Assembly: GCA_021904315.1 (NCBI GenBank)
Contig: CM038919.1
Span: 5,704,001-5,768,000, forward strand
DNA from: Sphagnum magellanicum
Taxonomy: Eukaryota > Streptophyta > Sphagnopsida > Sphagnales > Sphagnaceae
Direction: 5' to 3'
DNA: 64,000 bases
The stretch's first letter is position 1; each line of letters opens with the position of its first letter. This document shows, piece by piece, positions 22,439-33,673 of this stretch. Below the pieces are notes generated by a model that saw nothing but the letters and a program-made list of their open reading frames with translations, ran no database searches and was not told the DNA's origin. The translations under genes and the position numbers were made by a program.

Positions 22439-22476
22439 ACATGAGAATTTCATCTCAGCCTCCTCTTGTGAATTGT

Positions 22477-22496
22477 ATATATATATATATATATAT
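22477..22496. repeat. TA microsatellite
   Basis: Short (TA)n run inside the presumed 3' LTR. Confidence 0.8.
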
Positions 22497-22559
22497 GTGC
22501 GTGCATATCTTTTTGGTTGATTAGTTTATACCTTTGACTGGCTTTAGTATTTTTGTTTA

Positions 22560-23280
22560 GTAAAGTTTACTACAGATTTACACCCTTACGACACCGCACA
22601 TCACGACACTACACATCACGACAAAGCTACATAAGGCTATATAGGGGTTATGCACATTATGTAGGCCTAGGTAAAGTATATGTAGTAGCTACCTAACTAG
22701 GCTTACATAGGGACCTTTATAGGGGCCTTTATAGGGGCTAAGTAGGGCATGGCTATTTAGGCTATGCAAGGTTATGTAGGCCTATGTAAGAGCTTTATAT
22801 GTAGCTAAGGGTACATAAGGGGTACCTAGGCATACATTGGGGCCAATATTATTGGGGTTATATATTGTAAAGGCTATGTGGGTCTATATATGTAAGGGCT
22901 ATGTAGGGGTTATATTGTAGGCTTATGGAAAGGTTATGTAGGCTTAAATATGAGCTATGTAAGCCTATGTAAAGGCTATGTAGGCATAGATAAGCCCTAA
23001 TTATATATAGCCTTACATACATTGGCCCTACGTAACATACACCATAACCTTTACATTACCTAACTATCAAATCTATGCAAACCAAGGCCTATTAGGCTAG
23101 CATAGGCTCATTTAAGATATAACCTAGGTTCATGTAGTCTCACATAGATGTACCTATGCTAATCTAGGCCTATCATTTATTTAGCTACCCTTTTACCTAC
23201 CTTCCCTACTTTAATCTCCTACCTACCTACCCTACTTTAATTTCCTACCTCCTAATTACCTATCTATATGTGACTTACCT
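22560..23280. repeat. Degenerate TAGGC/CTATGTAGG satellite-like sequence
   Basis: Dozens of diverged words such as GGCTATGTAGGCCTATGTA occur first in one orientation and then, after about 23090, increasingly as the complement (CTACCTACC). No ORF. It could be LTR-internal or a separate simple satellite. A similar TAGG-rich block lies at 31280-31500. Confidence 0.6.
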
Positions 23281-23329
23281 ACAACTTGTAAACACTTATA
23301 TGTAATATTTCATTTTCCAAAATTTATGG

Positions 23330-23560
23330 TTGTACATGTCCCATTTGGTTCCATGTCTCATTTGACTACACCTTTGTCTTTTTTGACTAAAGGTGTACAC
23401 ATTTTGTCCTATTTGATTATAAGTATTAATTGACAATATGTCTCATTTGATTGCACCCATGTCCATTTTTGACTAAAAAGGTTCACTTTTGGTCATATTT
23501 GATTAAATGTAACATTGACCAAGTAGTCAAAAAGGCCGTTTAATCAAATAAACCAATCAA
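23330..23560. repeat. Short-period degenerate repeat
   Basis: Phrases of the form CATTTGACTACACCTTTGTC and TTTTGACTAAA recur two to three times at roughly 90-130 bp. Function unknown. Confidence 0.45.
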
Positions 23561-23599
23561 AAGATATATTTCACTTTAGCCACTAGGGACCTTGAGTCA

Positions 23600-26560
23600 A
23601 ATTGACCAAATTTTTAGTCAAAATGGACATGGCAATCAAGTTGGATCGCTTGAAAAACCATGAATTCTTGTAATGAAACCTTAATATATATTGCAATACT
23701 TTCAAATTTTGGTCTAGGTTATTATCTCTTGATCTCAATGTTGCAAGATGCTCCATTTGGCATGCCAATTCTAGTAGTTATAGAGGTTCCTCCAATCTTC
23801 CAGTCCCCCTTGTTTTCGAGCCTCTATCCTCCACCCCACTATGGAACAAGAAGGTAGAGAATTACGTTGGGTACATTCATAATAAAAGGAACTATGGTGA
23901 CCAAGGTCGGAGTCCTTACCAAGGACTACATTTTCCACATGTCTTACATGTATTGGTCTATTGAATATCAAAACTATATTTTAAATGTAATTTATGGAAT
24001 TGGATATTAATATTGAAACCAAACATGACTCATATTATAGTAATTTTATTTTTTTTTTGCATCAGGGCCTAGATTATAGTCAAATGTATTGTTTTGTTTT
24101 CAACCATGATGACAAATTTTGAACTTTTTTTACCATTAAGGACGTTTAGAATCAAAATCAATAACATCTGTTAAAAAGATTCAATCCATGTTTATTTTAA
24201 AATATATGAACACATGTGGCCTTTCTCTTGCAGTATATTAGAATCCTTAATAAATTTGAAAACATTTGATGAAGGTTTGAGTAACAAAAAACACGTTCAA
24301 ATTTTAGAATCCTTAAAAGGACTTTGTCAACAAGTGTTTTGTGTATGACAAAGGACTTTAATAACATAGTGAAATGACTCCAAAATCATAGGAGTACAAT
24401 TTCATGAGCACCAAAACACAATTACGAATTATGGATAAATAATTATGCAGAGGACATTGTTAAACTAATGGTTTTGCTACCATCTCCACCCTCCTCAAGT
24501 GGTCGTGTAATATTTGAAAGTCGGGTTTTGGATTTTATAAACGAGGAAACATCAGAATGATAATGTTACATTTTTTATTCACATTTTTTTTCAGTTTTAA
24601 AGCTTCATTTGAAGGGTGAACTTCATTTGAAGGTTGGAAGGTGAGCTCATTTCTAAATTCTAGATCTTATAACTTGATTCATAGTGATTCTTTTGCAATA
24701 TAAAATCTTTACATGTTTTATTTCAACTTTTTTTGTGAGTTGAATTCATTTTTGTTGTTTTCCTCAAATGTCATAACACTCTTCAAACTTACCAATTGCC
24801 AATTCACCAAAAACAATATCAATATGCATCTGTTTTGTAGTGTCATTTTCAATTTCTTCAACTTTTGGGCTCCAAAAAAGTCTTGGTTGAATTTTTCCCT
24901 CAACTTTTAATAGAGCCTTTGTAATATAAAAATATATCAATCATTGCTACTTCTTATGGTCGGTGCCAACCATAAGGCTCCTCCTATGGTCGATGTTGAC
25001 CATAAGGTGCCCAAAATTTTGAACCGGCCACATATATATATAATTATAATTATTTTTAAAGGCCATGCATTTTTTTTTAATCCATTCATTCTATCATCAG
25101 CATTGATGATAGGATGGAATCCATCATTAATGTGTAAGCTCAATATCCATTCTACTCTACTTCCATGCCTTCATGCCTAGCACACTATGATTTCCATTCC
25201 CATTATTATTCACTTCTAGATGAACCTTTACTAAGGTAATATTTGGTTTCAACTTGGCAATCAATTATGGTAAATGTAAAGATGTAGGAATGAAAAATGG
25301 TAACTTTTATATAAGTATATGGTTCAAACAATGTCAAATATTATTATACTGTAGGTTGTTAGTAAGTAGGTAGAAAACATAGCAACTAAACTAATCACCA
25401 TTGTTTGCTAGAAAACTAGATCCCAACTTATAACTTTTTTCTATCCACTTACATTTCATCTTTCATATTGCATTGTTGGGTGCTTGTTCATTTTGGCCCT
25501 CATATCGTCAACCCTTTTCTGTTCTACAACCACCCAATGTTTCCATACATACGCCATAATATCAACCTAATGGAACAACCACGTTCAGTATGCCATTGGT
25601 CATAATGGTCATGTTATTTGTTCAACTGCTTGAGTTTTGATTCGGACATGACATACTTCAAAAAATAACTTGTCCTATCTTTTGTTGTTTTATAATTGTT
25701 CTTGAAAGCATTCATGTTTCCTTTTGACTGGCAATAGTTTCTTGATCCACATTGACAATAAGACATACATACGTACTAAGATACCGAAAAACTTTTTGTC
25801 TTTTTGCAAATAATGTTCTATGGTTATAATATTGTTTTATCTAAGTTATAGGGCTAGTCATGGTACATAGTTTAATCCAAAATAGAGGTATGGTGACTAA
25901 ACTAGATTAAATAATCTAGATCGATAATAACACCACAGCGCACGCACTATACAAGGATTTTTTTTGTGGACAATGTTATTTGCAAATATCAATAATGATG
26001 GGTATCATCTAGTCACAACTTGATTATTCTCACAAGTAGGTTCAAAATGTTTACTTCCAAAACATATAGTTTGTTAACATCCATTGAAGGTTGAACCTTA
26101 TAATCAACTTTTATGCACCTTCCCCCATACAATGGTTTCAATACATTGTTGATTTGGCTTTATATTCATGGATGTTGACTTTTGTGATGGTTGGACCCTC
26201 ATTGTCAATGGTTTCCTCTTCTTCTCCATTGCATCAAACATGAATTTCCACATCCTTTGTTGATTTTGATATCTCCTTTCCTTTTTTCACTTCTCTTATT
26301 CTATTTTTATTGAAGGACATTGATTATAGAGTCCTTTATCAAATCTTTCATTACAATTTCATGCCAGCTAAATGATAGACTTTTTCTTGGGCTTCCCAGT
26401 GGGGTGAAGAACTATTCATACTCTTCTTCTCTAGTTGTTCCTTTGCGAATGCTTGTTTCGCTAGGATATTTTAATGGATCGTTCCTTGCCTTCTCTCCAT
26501 TGTTTTTTTTAACATCACAATCATTAGTAGACCCCTACAATTTAAGTCACCTTAACTCAA
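23600..26560. other. No gene seen
   Basis: AT-rich sequence with only short, domain-free ORFs. A small inverted repeat around ATCATCAGCATTGATGAT lies near 25095-25112. Nothing further supported. Confidence 0.5.
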
Positions 26561-26577
26561 TCCCTTTTGAAATGTTT

Positions 26578-28745
26578 TCATTTTTCATGTTTAATCATCA
26601 CTTTTAAACAACAATAACTCATATCCATTATCAATATCTTTTCTGAGGTACATGCATTGTGGTATCTTGATGTAGGTTGTTGATGCTTTATGTAATATTG
26701 TTTCCCAACCAACCACATAAACAAGACTTCTTTGCATTTAATTGCTTCTTTTTCCTTCAAAGATTGTCGACCAACTGATATGTTTGAGCTTGTTTTTCTT
26801 GTGTTGTGAATGCTTTGTGTTCATAAACATCTCTTATCCAAGTTAGCCTTAAAAAAAGCAAACCACATACACTTTCACATTCATCCACATTTGTGCAAGC
26901 TATGAATATGCATTTCATTGCTGATAATGCATTACTATTACCCAATGCACCCTATTGCATGAGCATTTGAACGTCACCATGAGATGTTTTAATATTGGAA
27001 ATTTGTGTTCACATCTAATTGAAAGAACTCATGAAACTGTCATATTCTATAAAAAATTGTTCGACCAATGAAATCATTTCCTCTTATACTTTCCAAACTT
27101 TCAACAAACAAATTATTTTTGAATGGAGTTCTTCCGCTTGTTTATGACTACCACTGTTTTGCTTAATAAAACAAGTTACATACACTAAAATATTGTCCGA
27201 CTGAATACAATTCTTTTCAAGAAGTGCAAACTACGTTTAGTGCCAATAAACCCCAACACTTGAACTTCTAATATTATTTTATGCCATCTACACAATTTCA
27301 ATTCAAAATGGAGTATTTGCATCTACGCATTTCAAATTATAAATTGTTCTAGGCATTATTTTCATCCTTCTTTTGACTATCACTTTTTTTGTCTTTCTTT
27401 ATGTCAAACATATCGAGCAAAGCCAACTTCTTTGGGTGTGTTGCTCACATCATTGGAACTTATTGTTGTCCTTGGTGTTACTAATTCCAGGCCTTCCTCT
27501 TCCTCATCTATCATGTTTTCTTTTAGGCTTTGTGTCTCTAGCATGGTGTTTTCGTCTTCTTCATTTGACTCTAGTAGTCCGCCATTTGCACATGTTCTAG
27601 AGTCCTCTTCCTCTACCTCATTAATAGTTGTATTGGCCTCCACCAATTGGTCCATTTCCTTGTTGTATGCAAAAACTGATGCTTCATATGGATCATCCTT
27701 CGCATTTAAATCGTTTTTTTGCCATTTTTTTATGAGATTGAATCGCTTATTTTTTTGGGTGCATTGAATTTAAGCTGGTAATCGCATTATCAATGAAATC
27801 TTGTTCTAAAATTTATATTTGTCAGGTGTGTTAGCCATGGATTGTCTTTTAGTGGTTGTGGCAAGTTATTTAAAAACTTTGGGATAAACATTTTGATCAC
27901 TATCCCATATGTCTTGTAATCTTGCAAGTGGTTAGTAGATGCCCAATATCTAACCTTTGCCTGAAACTTTCCATCTACACTCTTTAGTTGTCTTTTTTCT
28001 ATAGATGGGTACAAATCCAAATTTGATGGCGTTCAATAAGAGTAATGTGGATACGGTTACCATGACATGATGCAAATGAAGTAGCTCTATTCCATTTTTC
28101 TTTGATGGAACCTTTCAATTCTAAAATATAACTGGACTAATTGCACAAAATAATCCAAGTTTAGGATCATGTCTAGTTGGTGACATACTTGTAGTGGTCC
28201 ACTCTAAGTATGCACTTAACTCTAGCATAACATCTTTGCTTTTGATTGGACCATTTGGTTGGTAGTCATGAGTTTAGAATGGTAACATCTACTAGAACAA
28301 CTCCAAATGGCAAAACAAATGTATGTGTTTTAACTGCCACAAAAGCAATTATTACTCGTCAATTGATGCTCTAATGTGACTGTTTGTTTCAACAATCATT
28401 ATGGATTTGTTTAATGTTCAATGTTAACTCCCATTTTCTTTTTTTTTCTAAAGTTAATATTTTCTTCTGCCATCACATAATTTGAATAAAATTTTATTCT
28501 CACATCTATTGAACCACAATGTAATGGGAACAATCAAATTTTGGTTCTTCGATCATTTGTCGACACATTTTTCTTTTCCAATGTTGCACAAAACTCATGG
28601 TTTCGAAACTGACCTTATCATCTGATGATTAATTGATTTTTTAACACTTTGTTCCTGAATTCAGGTGGCACCTAAGTTTGCCATCCTAGAGTTGCATATA
28701 ATCATCTTTGGGGTTTCATGAACTTTGTTGAGAACAAATTGCCAA
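26578..28745 (-). pseudogene. Decayed minus-strand gene, downstream part
   Basis: I do not recognise the product. Several open segments lie on the minus strand. One of about 120 residues (27767-27404) includes DPYEASVFAYNKEMDQLVEA and then an acidic Glu/Asp-rich region. Another (28020-27790) includes KFLNNLPQPLKDNPWLTHLT. A short segment (28745 to about 28665) continues the reading frame of the segment at 31913-32303 once the 28746-31909 element is removed. Stops interrupt the intervals at 27000-27300. It could be a host gene or an older transposon protein. Confidence 0.3.
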
Positions 28746-29037
28746 CACTAGTAGAAATCAGCCAAAATGTAACCAGTCAATTTACGACTACATGCGACTT
28801 ATAGTCGTTTGCGACTAGATTTGAGAATATTTGTAACTACAAGACCAACTTTCAACTATTTTGGTCATTTTCACAACTATCATGCAACTATTATAAATTT
28901 CATCCTATTGGTTACATCAATTTTACATTTATTTTCATTCATTAATAGGTTGATATGTCCCATTAGTCACAATAGTCACCAAATTAGTTGCATCCTAAAG
29001 GTATTCTATAATGACATACGGGTATATTTTAATGTAT

Positions 29038-29041
<4 letters not shown>

Positions 29042-29086
<45 letters not shown>
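29042..29086. repeat. TA microsatellite
   Basis: About 22 uninterrupted TA units inside the non-autonomous CACTA element. Confidence 0.95.
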
Positions 29087-29089
<3 letters not shown>

Positions 29090-29099
29090 TACATATGTA

Positions 29100-30135
29100 T
29101 ATTGTTCATATAATGAATCGCAAAATTAATATTTGAACTTTGAATTTTTTTATTCAAATATGAATATTGATATTTCAATTATGAAAAAATGTTATTTTAA
29201 CTTTTAAAAAAATTTATTAAAATTTGAAACTTGATATTTGAATCTGAAAATTGTTATTTCAATTGTTTAAAACATTATTTGAATTTGAAAATTTTGATTG
29301 AATATGATATTTTCAATTCAAAAAAACTGATTTGATCTAAAAATTGATTTTGAATTCTAAATTAATATTTTCGAATCCAAAAATTAGTATTTCAATTCAG
29401 AAAATTATAATTGATCATAAAAATGGATTAATTTGAATATTCCATTTAATTTTGAGTATTTTTATGTGAATATGAAATTTATATTTCAGCTATGAAAATT
29501 TTTTCATTTATATTTTAAATAATCATTTAATTCGAACCTGAAATTTAGATTTTCAAAATTAATACTTCAAGTCTGAAAATTAGTAATTGAGTCTAAAAAT
29601 GGACATTTCAATTTTGAATATTGTTATTTGAATATGAAAATTAACATTTCAATTCTGAAATTTTTTGTTTAAATTCAAAAAACTTTTTTGATCTAAAAAC
29701 TGATATTTGAATTCTAAATTATTATTTTTGAATCTAAAAATTATTATTTAAATTTAAAAAACTTTATTGACTCTAAAAATTGGCAACTTGATTTTAAATA
29801 TTTTTATTTCAACTTGAAATTTGATATTTGAATTTTGAAGTTTAAAATTTAAATTTTAAGAAATTATTTGACTTGAAAGTTGAAATTGGAATTCCATATT
29901 ATTATTTTGGATTCTCAAAATTAATATTTCAATTCAGAAAATTATTAATTAAGTCTTCAAATGCAAATTTTAATTTTGAATATTATTATTTGAATATGAA
30001 AATTAACATTTCAATTCTGAAATTTCTTATTTAACTTCTAAAAACTTCTAAAAACCGATATTTGAATTCTGAATTACTATTTTGGAATCTTAAATTACTA
30101 TTTTAATTCAAAAAATTATTGATTGAATTTCAAGG
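29100..30135. repeat. AT-rich degenerate repeat array
   Basis: About 1 kb built from loosely repeated words such as TGAAAATTAATATTTCAATT and TTTGAATTCTAAATT. The unit is roughly 20-40 bp and strongly diverged. It makes up the interior of the non-autonomous CACTA element. No coding potential. Confidence 0.7.
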
Positions 30136-31279
30136 GTTTTTTTTACTAGTGCTATCCATAATAAATCACTTTTATAAATAATTATAAATGATTATGTTTA
30201 TTAAATCTAAGTGATACTAAATAATTATTGTTATGACATAGATTTGTATATTATATAATTTATATTATTATATTAGAAGAAATTAATTAAATAAATTAAT
30301 GTGACATTACTTTAAAATCATTGTAATTACTTCATATAAGAATTAATTAGTATGTGCATAATTATTTTCTAATTGAACATAATTATTCACACTCTTTAAT
30401 TTATAACTTCAAACCTGAATTAAAAATTTGGAAAAAATTATAGTGTAGTTGGAATAATTATTTTACTGATTTTAATTTCACGAATTATTATACAATAATA
30501 TTATCTTAAAAAATTCTGTGATTAATCATCTATGATAAATATTTTATAGTAATTTTATAGTAATTATGAAAATTAATGTTATGTTTAACAAATTATTATA
30601 TTTATAGTTAATAATTACCAAGAGAAAAAAATTATTTGACCTATAATAATTTTTACAAGAATAAATGTTATTATACAATAAATAATGTAATTAGTTGAAT
30701 AATAATTCTTCAAAATTTTGTGTAAGAATTTACTTCCTAATAAAATTTTTTAATTCATTATATATAATTTTAAAATAAATATTTAAAATATTTTTTTTAT
30801 AACCATTAAATTTATTTCATATTAATTATATTATATATAGCTCGATCAAATTATGTATTAATAACTTGTGAGTAACTAGATAGTTAGTTTGTCAAATATG
30901 AAGAAGGTATTACTTATTTAAGTAATTGATAATGAATACTGAATATTTGTAGTGTATAGTTTATAATTTAAATATATGTAAATTTCATCATTATGAACTA
31001 AATGATTATTTAATTATCTAGTACTTGAATTGTTTAAAAATCTAAAAACCCTAAGAAATAAGGGATGAAGAAAGCTTTGGAATTACAACTTAGTTTGTAA
31101 GGAAGTTGCAACTTCAAAACTTATCCCATATTGTTTGTTCTCCATTCCTATTTTGAACACTATATAAACAAAGGGGTGTGCCTATACAATTTCACATTAA
31201 GAAGTTTGTGCACATGGGATGAGCTAATCAAAAGGCTCAACCCAAAACAAAAAAACAAATAATGCACAATTGTTAAGTA

Positions 31280-31500
31280 CATACCTCCCCAACCTACTTA
31301 TCTATCTAGCTAGGTAGGTACCTAGTTTGACCTACCCATCTAGGTTAGCCTATGTACCTACCTATTTAAGTACCTACTTATATGAGTAGGTATTTAGCCT
31401 AGGAAGGTAGAACCTACCTATTTACTACTTTACCTAGGTAGGTAGGTAGGTAGGTAAGGATTGTAGGCACCTATTTATGTACCTACCTAGGTACCTACCA
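31280..31500. repeat. CTAC/GTAG simple repeat with palindromes
   Basis: Runs of ACCTACCTA and TAGGTAGGTAGG alternate, so many short self-complementary stretches arise. Located inside the non-autonomous CACTA element. Confidence 0.75.
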
Positions 31501-31912
31501 ACCTAATATTAATATTTTTATTAAATTATTTTTTAATGCCACGTGGCATATTTACATTGGGCCACGTGCCATAATATAAGATCATCCAAGTCTTTGAATT
31601 GAACGTCTTAGATTATTTCAAAATAATAATAATAATAATATAAATAATCATATATTAAAACACGTGGCAACACATGATTTGCCTTGAATTGTGACCAAAA
31701 TAGTCGCATATTAGTTGCATGTGACAATACGTATACAATGGAGTCAAAGGATGAAATGTATTTGTTGACTTTATACTCTTTGTCATTTGCGACTAGTTTT
31801 CACATGCGACTTGTCTTAGGCGACTAAAAGGATTTTAGTTACAAAATGTCTCTTGCGATTAAAATTTAGTCGCAAAGAGCAGTCGAAAATACATGTTTTT
31901 CTTCTAGTGCAA

Positions 31913-32303
31913 GCATTACCAAATCCCCTATCAACAAATTGCTCAAGAAGCTTGTAGAACAAATGTTCGGGAATTGGCTTCTTCAAACTCACACATTTTT
32001 TGAAGAAATCAATGGCATGTGTAAACATTGCCAAATTGTAATTTTCCATATCTTCTTTAAACATGTGTATAATATGTTTGATCAATTCAATATTTTTTTG
32101 TATATCTTCGCAAGAGCCCATCACCATGCTGCCCATTCATTTATTTTGTCAATTACCTTTTTCCATTTTGTTCCCCATGTTCTAATTTTGAGCAAATGTT
32201 GAAAGGGGTCTAGTCTAATATCATTTCTTGGATATTCCAATGGTTTTTTTGTCATTTCATAGATTTTATCTAGTATGTTTGAGATTAATGTGTATTCAAT
32301 CAT
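31913..32303 (-). pseudogene. Gene fragment between two CACTA insertions
   Basis: Two overlapping minus-strand segments: 32303-32121 with MIEYTLISNILDKIYEMTKK and WGTKWKKVIDKINEWAAW, and 32136-31913 with HIIHMFKEDMENYNLAMFTH and a Lys-rich stretch ending in FVDRGFGNA. A TGA and a frame change near 32130 separate them. At the left edge the frame continues into 28745 once the 28746-31909 element and one TSD copy are removed. At the right edge it continues into 41676 and beyond (encoding TPNVTLNTLES) once the 32304-41672 element is removed. So this was a single coding stretch before both insertions. Product not recognised. Confidence 0.5.
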
Positions 32304-32335
32304 CACTATAACAACAGGGGGCTATTTTGCGATCC
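32304..32335 (+). repeat. Left terminal inverted repeat
   Basis: CACTATAACAACAGGGGGCT followed by ATTTTGCGATCC, preceded by TSD CAT. The sixth base is T where the internal copy and the right end have C. Confidence 0.88.
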
Positions 32336-33561
32336 ACAGATCATCGCAAACAACAAAGAAAGAAGTTTCCAAAAACCCGCATTTGCGAACCATAACTCCT
32401 TGCAAATTGTTAAGCCTTTCCGATACCATAACATTCGCACCCGTACAATTGCAAGTCCTTCACAACTCCCGAACTTGATACAATCGCAAAACTTTTAAGA
32501 TTATAACTGTTTCTATATACAATTTGCGATTAACATTACATTGGAAACTATTTGCAACAAACCCATCGTCGCAACGACTTAGCGAATCGACTCAAAAGTC
32601 TATCGGTTTCCGAAATAAGATCTATCGCAAACCCTTAGTGGCATTTTGAGAATCCCAACAAGTTTGCATTAGATCTTATATCGGAAACCGATAGGCTTTT
32701 AAGATCTCACGCAAACTTTTTGGGATTCTCAAAATGCCGCTAAAAGTTTGCGAAATCATAGATTTCGCAAACGTGTTCTGGAATGATTTTACCCCCAAGA
32801 GTGTAGCGATGTCTGTGACATGGTATTATTGGTCTTTTGGCTTTTGCAGTGTTGCGAAGAATTATGACTCGCAAATTGTTTTGAGATGCACAGTGTATCG
32901 CAAGAGCATGGCACTGTATTCTTATTTTGGAACACTACAACAACAGGGGGCTATTTTGTGATCCACATATCATTGTAAACAACAAAGAAAGAAGTTTCCA
33001 AAAACTCGCATTTCCGAACCATAACTCCTTGCAAACTATTAAGCCTTTACGATACCATAACATTCACACCCGTACAATCGCAAGTCCTTCACAACTCCCG
33101 AACTTGATACAATCACAAAACCTTTACGATTATAATTGCTTCTATATACCGTTTGTGATTAACATTACATTGGAAACTATTTGCAACAAACCCATCGCCG
33201 CAAAGCCCAAGCGAATCGACTCAAAAGTCTATTAGTTTTCGAAATAAGGTCTATCGCAAACCCTTAGCAGCATTTTGAGAATCCCAACACGTTTGCGTTA
33301 GATCTTATATCGGAAACCGATAGGCTTTTAAGATGTCACGCAAATTTTTTGGGATTCTCAAAATGCTGCTAAAAGTTTGCGAAATCTATGATTTCGCAAA
33401 CGTGTTCTAGAATGATTTTACCCCCAAGAGTGTAGCGATGTCTGTGACATGGTATTATTGGTCTTTTGGCTTTTGCAATGTTGCGAAGAATTATGTCTCG
33501 CAAATTGTTTTGAGATGCATTGTGTATTGCAAGAGCATGGCACTATATTCTTATTTTGGAA
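32304..33561 (+). repeat. Tandem duplication of the CACTA left end, 2 x 629 bp
   Basis: Units 32304-32932 and 32933-33561 are highly similar; both begin with a CACTA end and close with GCACTATATTCTTATTTTGG-like sequence. Each holds TTGCGA words in both orientations and a strong hairpin (first copy about 32595-32760). In the hairpin GCATTTTGAGAATCCCAACA and TTTTGGGATTCTCAAAATGC face each other around CGGTTTCCGA / TCGGAAACCG. The inner copy at 32933 is a complete second left terminus. Confidence 0.85.
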
Positions 33562-33673
33562 GCAGGGTTTATTTGGGTCACTTTGGGCCACAAAAAAGAA
33601 AATTTATATCAAAATTTCAAAATTTACAATGTAAAAGGGTTTGCAACCCTTGGGTATCTAACACACTAGCTGT

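Larger units (their letters stand above)
18151..22440 (+). mobile_element. Ty3/gypsy element with DNA methyltransferase and PHD finger
   Basis: Plus-strand polyprotein order: C5 cytosine DNA methyltransferase, reverse transcriptase, RNase H, integrase, GPY-like tail, PHD finger, then a polypurine tract (CTTGGGGGGGAT at about 22427-22438). Gag, protease and 5' LTR are missing, cut off at the head-to-head junction with the chromovirus near 18150. In the MTase-RT part (frame 2) there are in-frame stops at 18176, 18326, 18641 and 19943. A frameshift near 20188 moves to frame 1, which has further stops at 20311, 20332, 20425, 20503, 20722, 20761, 20971 and 21649. A 49-bp duplication at 21863-21960 then returns to frame 2, with a TGA at about 21968. 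MTase and RT lie in one frame, with an uninterrupted ORF across their junction, so the domains belong to one protein and not to two superposed sequences. Confidence 0.85.
28746..31909. mobile_element. Non-autonomous CACTA element, 3.16 kb
   Basis: Ends are CACTAGTAGAAAT at the left and, as the complement of the right end, CACTAGAAGAAAA. Both are typical CACTA terminal inverted repeats. A 3-bp TSD (CAA at 28743-28745 and 31910-31912) flanks it. Subterminal regions carry repeated GCGACTA/TAGTCGC words in both orientations, candidate binding sites for the transposase complex. The interior holds no transposase ORF: only AT-rich degenerate repeats, a TA microsatellite and a TAGG-rich block. It must have been moved by a transposase supplied in trans. 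The subterminal word differs from that of the larger neighbour, so that neighbour is probably not its direct parent. Confidence 0.88.

Noticed and set aside
29042..29086. Origin or regulatory meaning of the TA run
   Set aside because: Plain microsatellite inside a transposon; nothing further supports a function.
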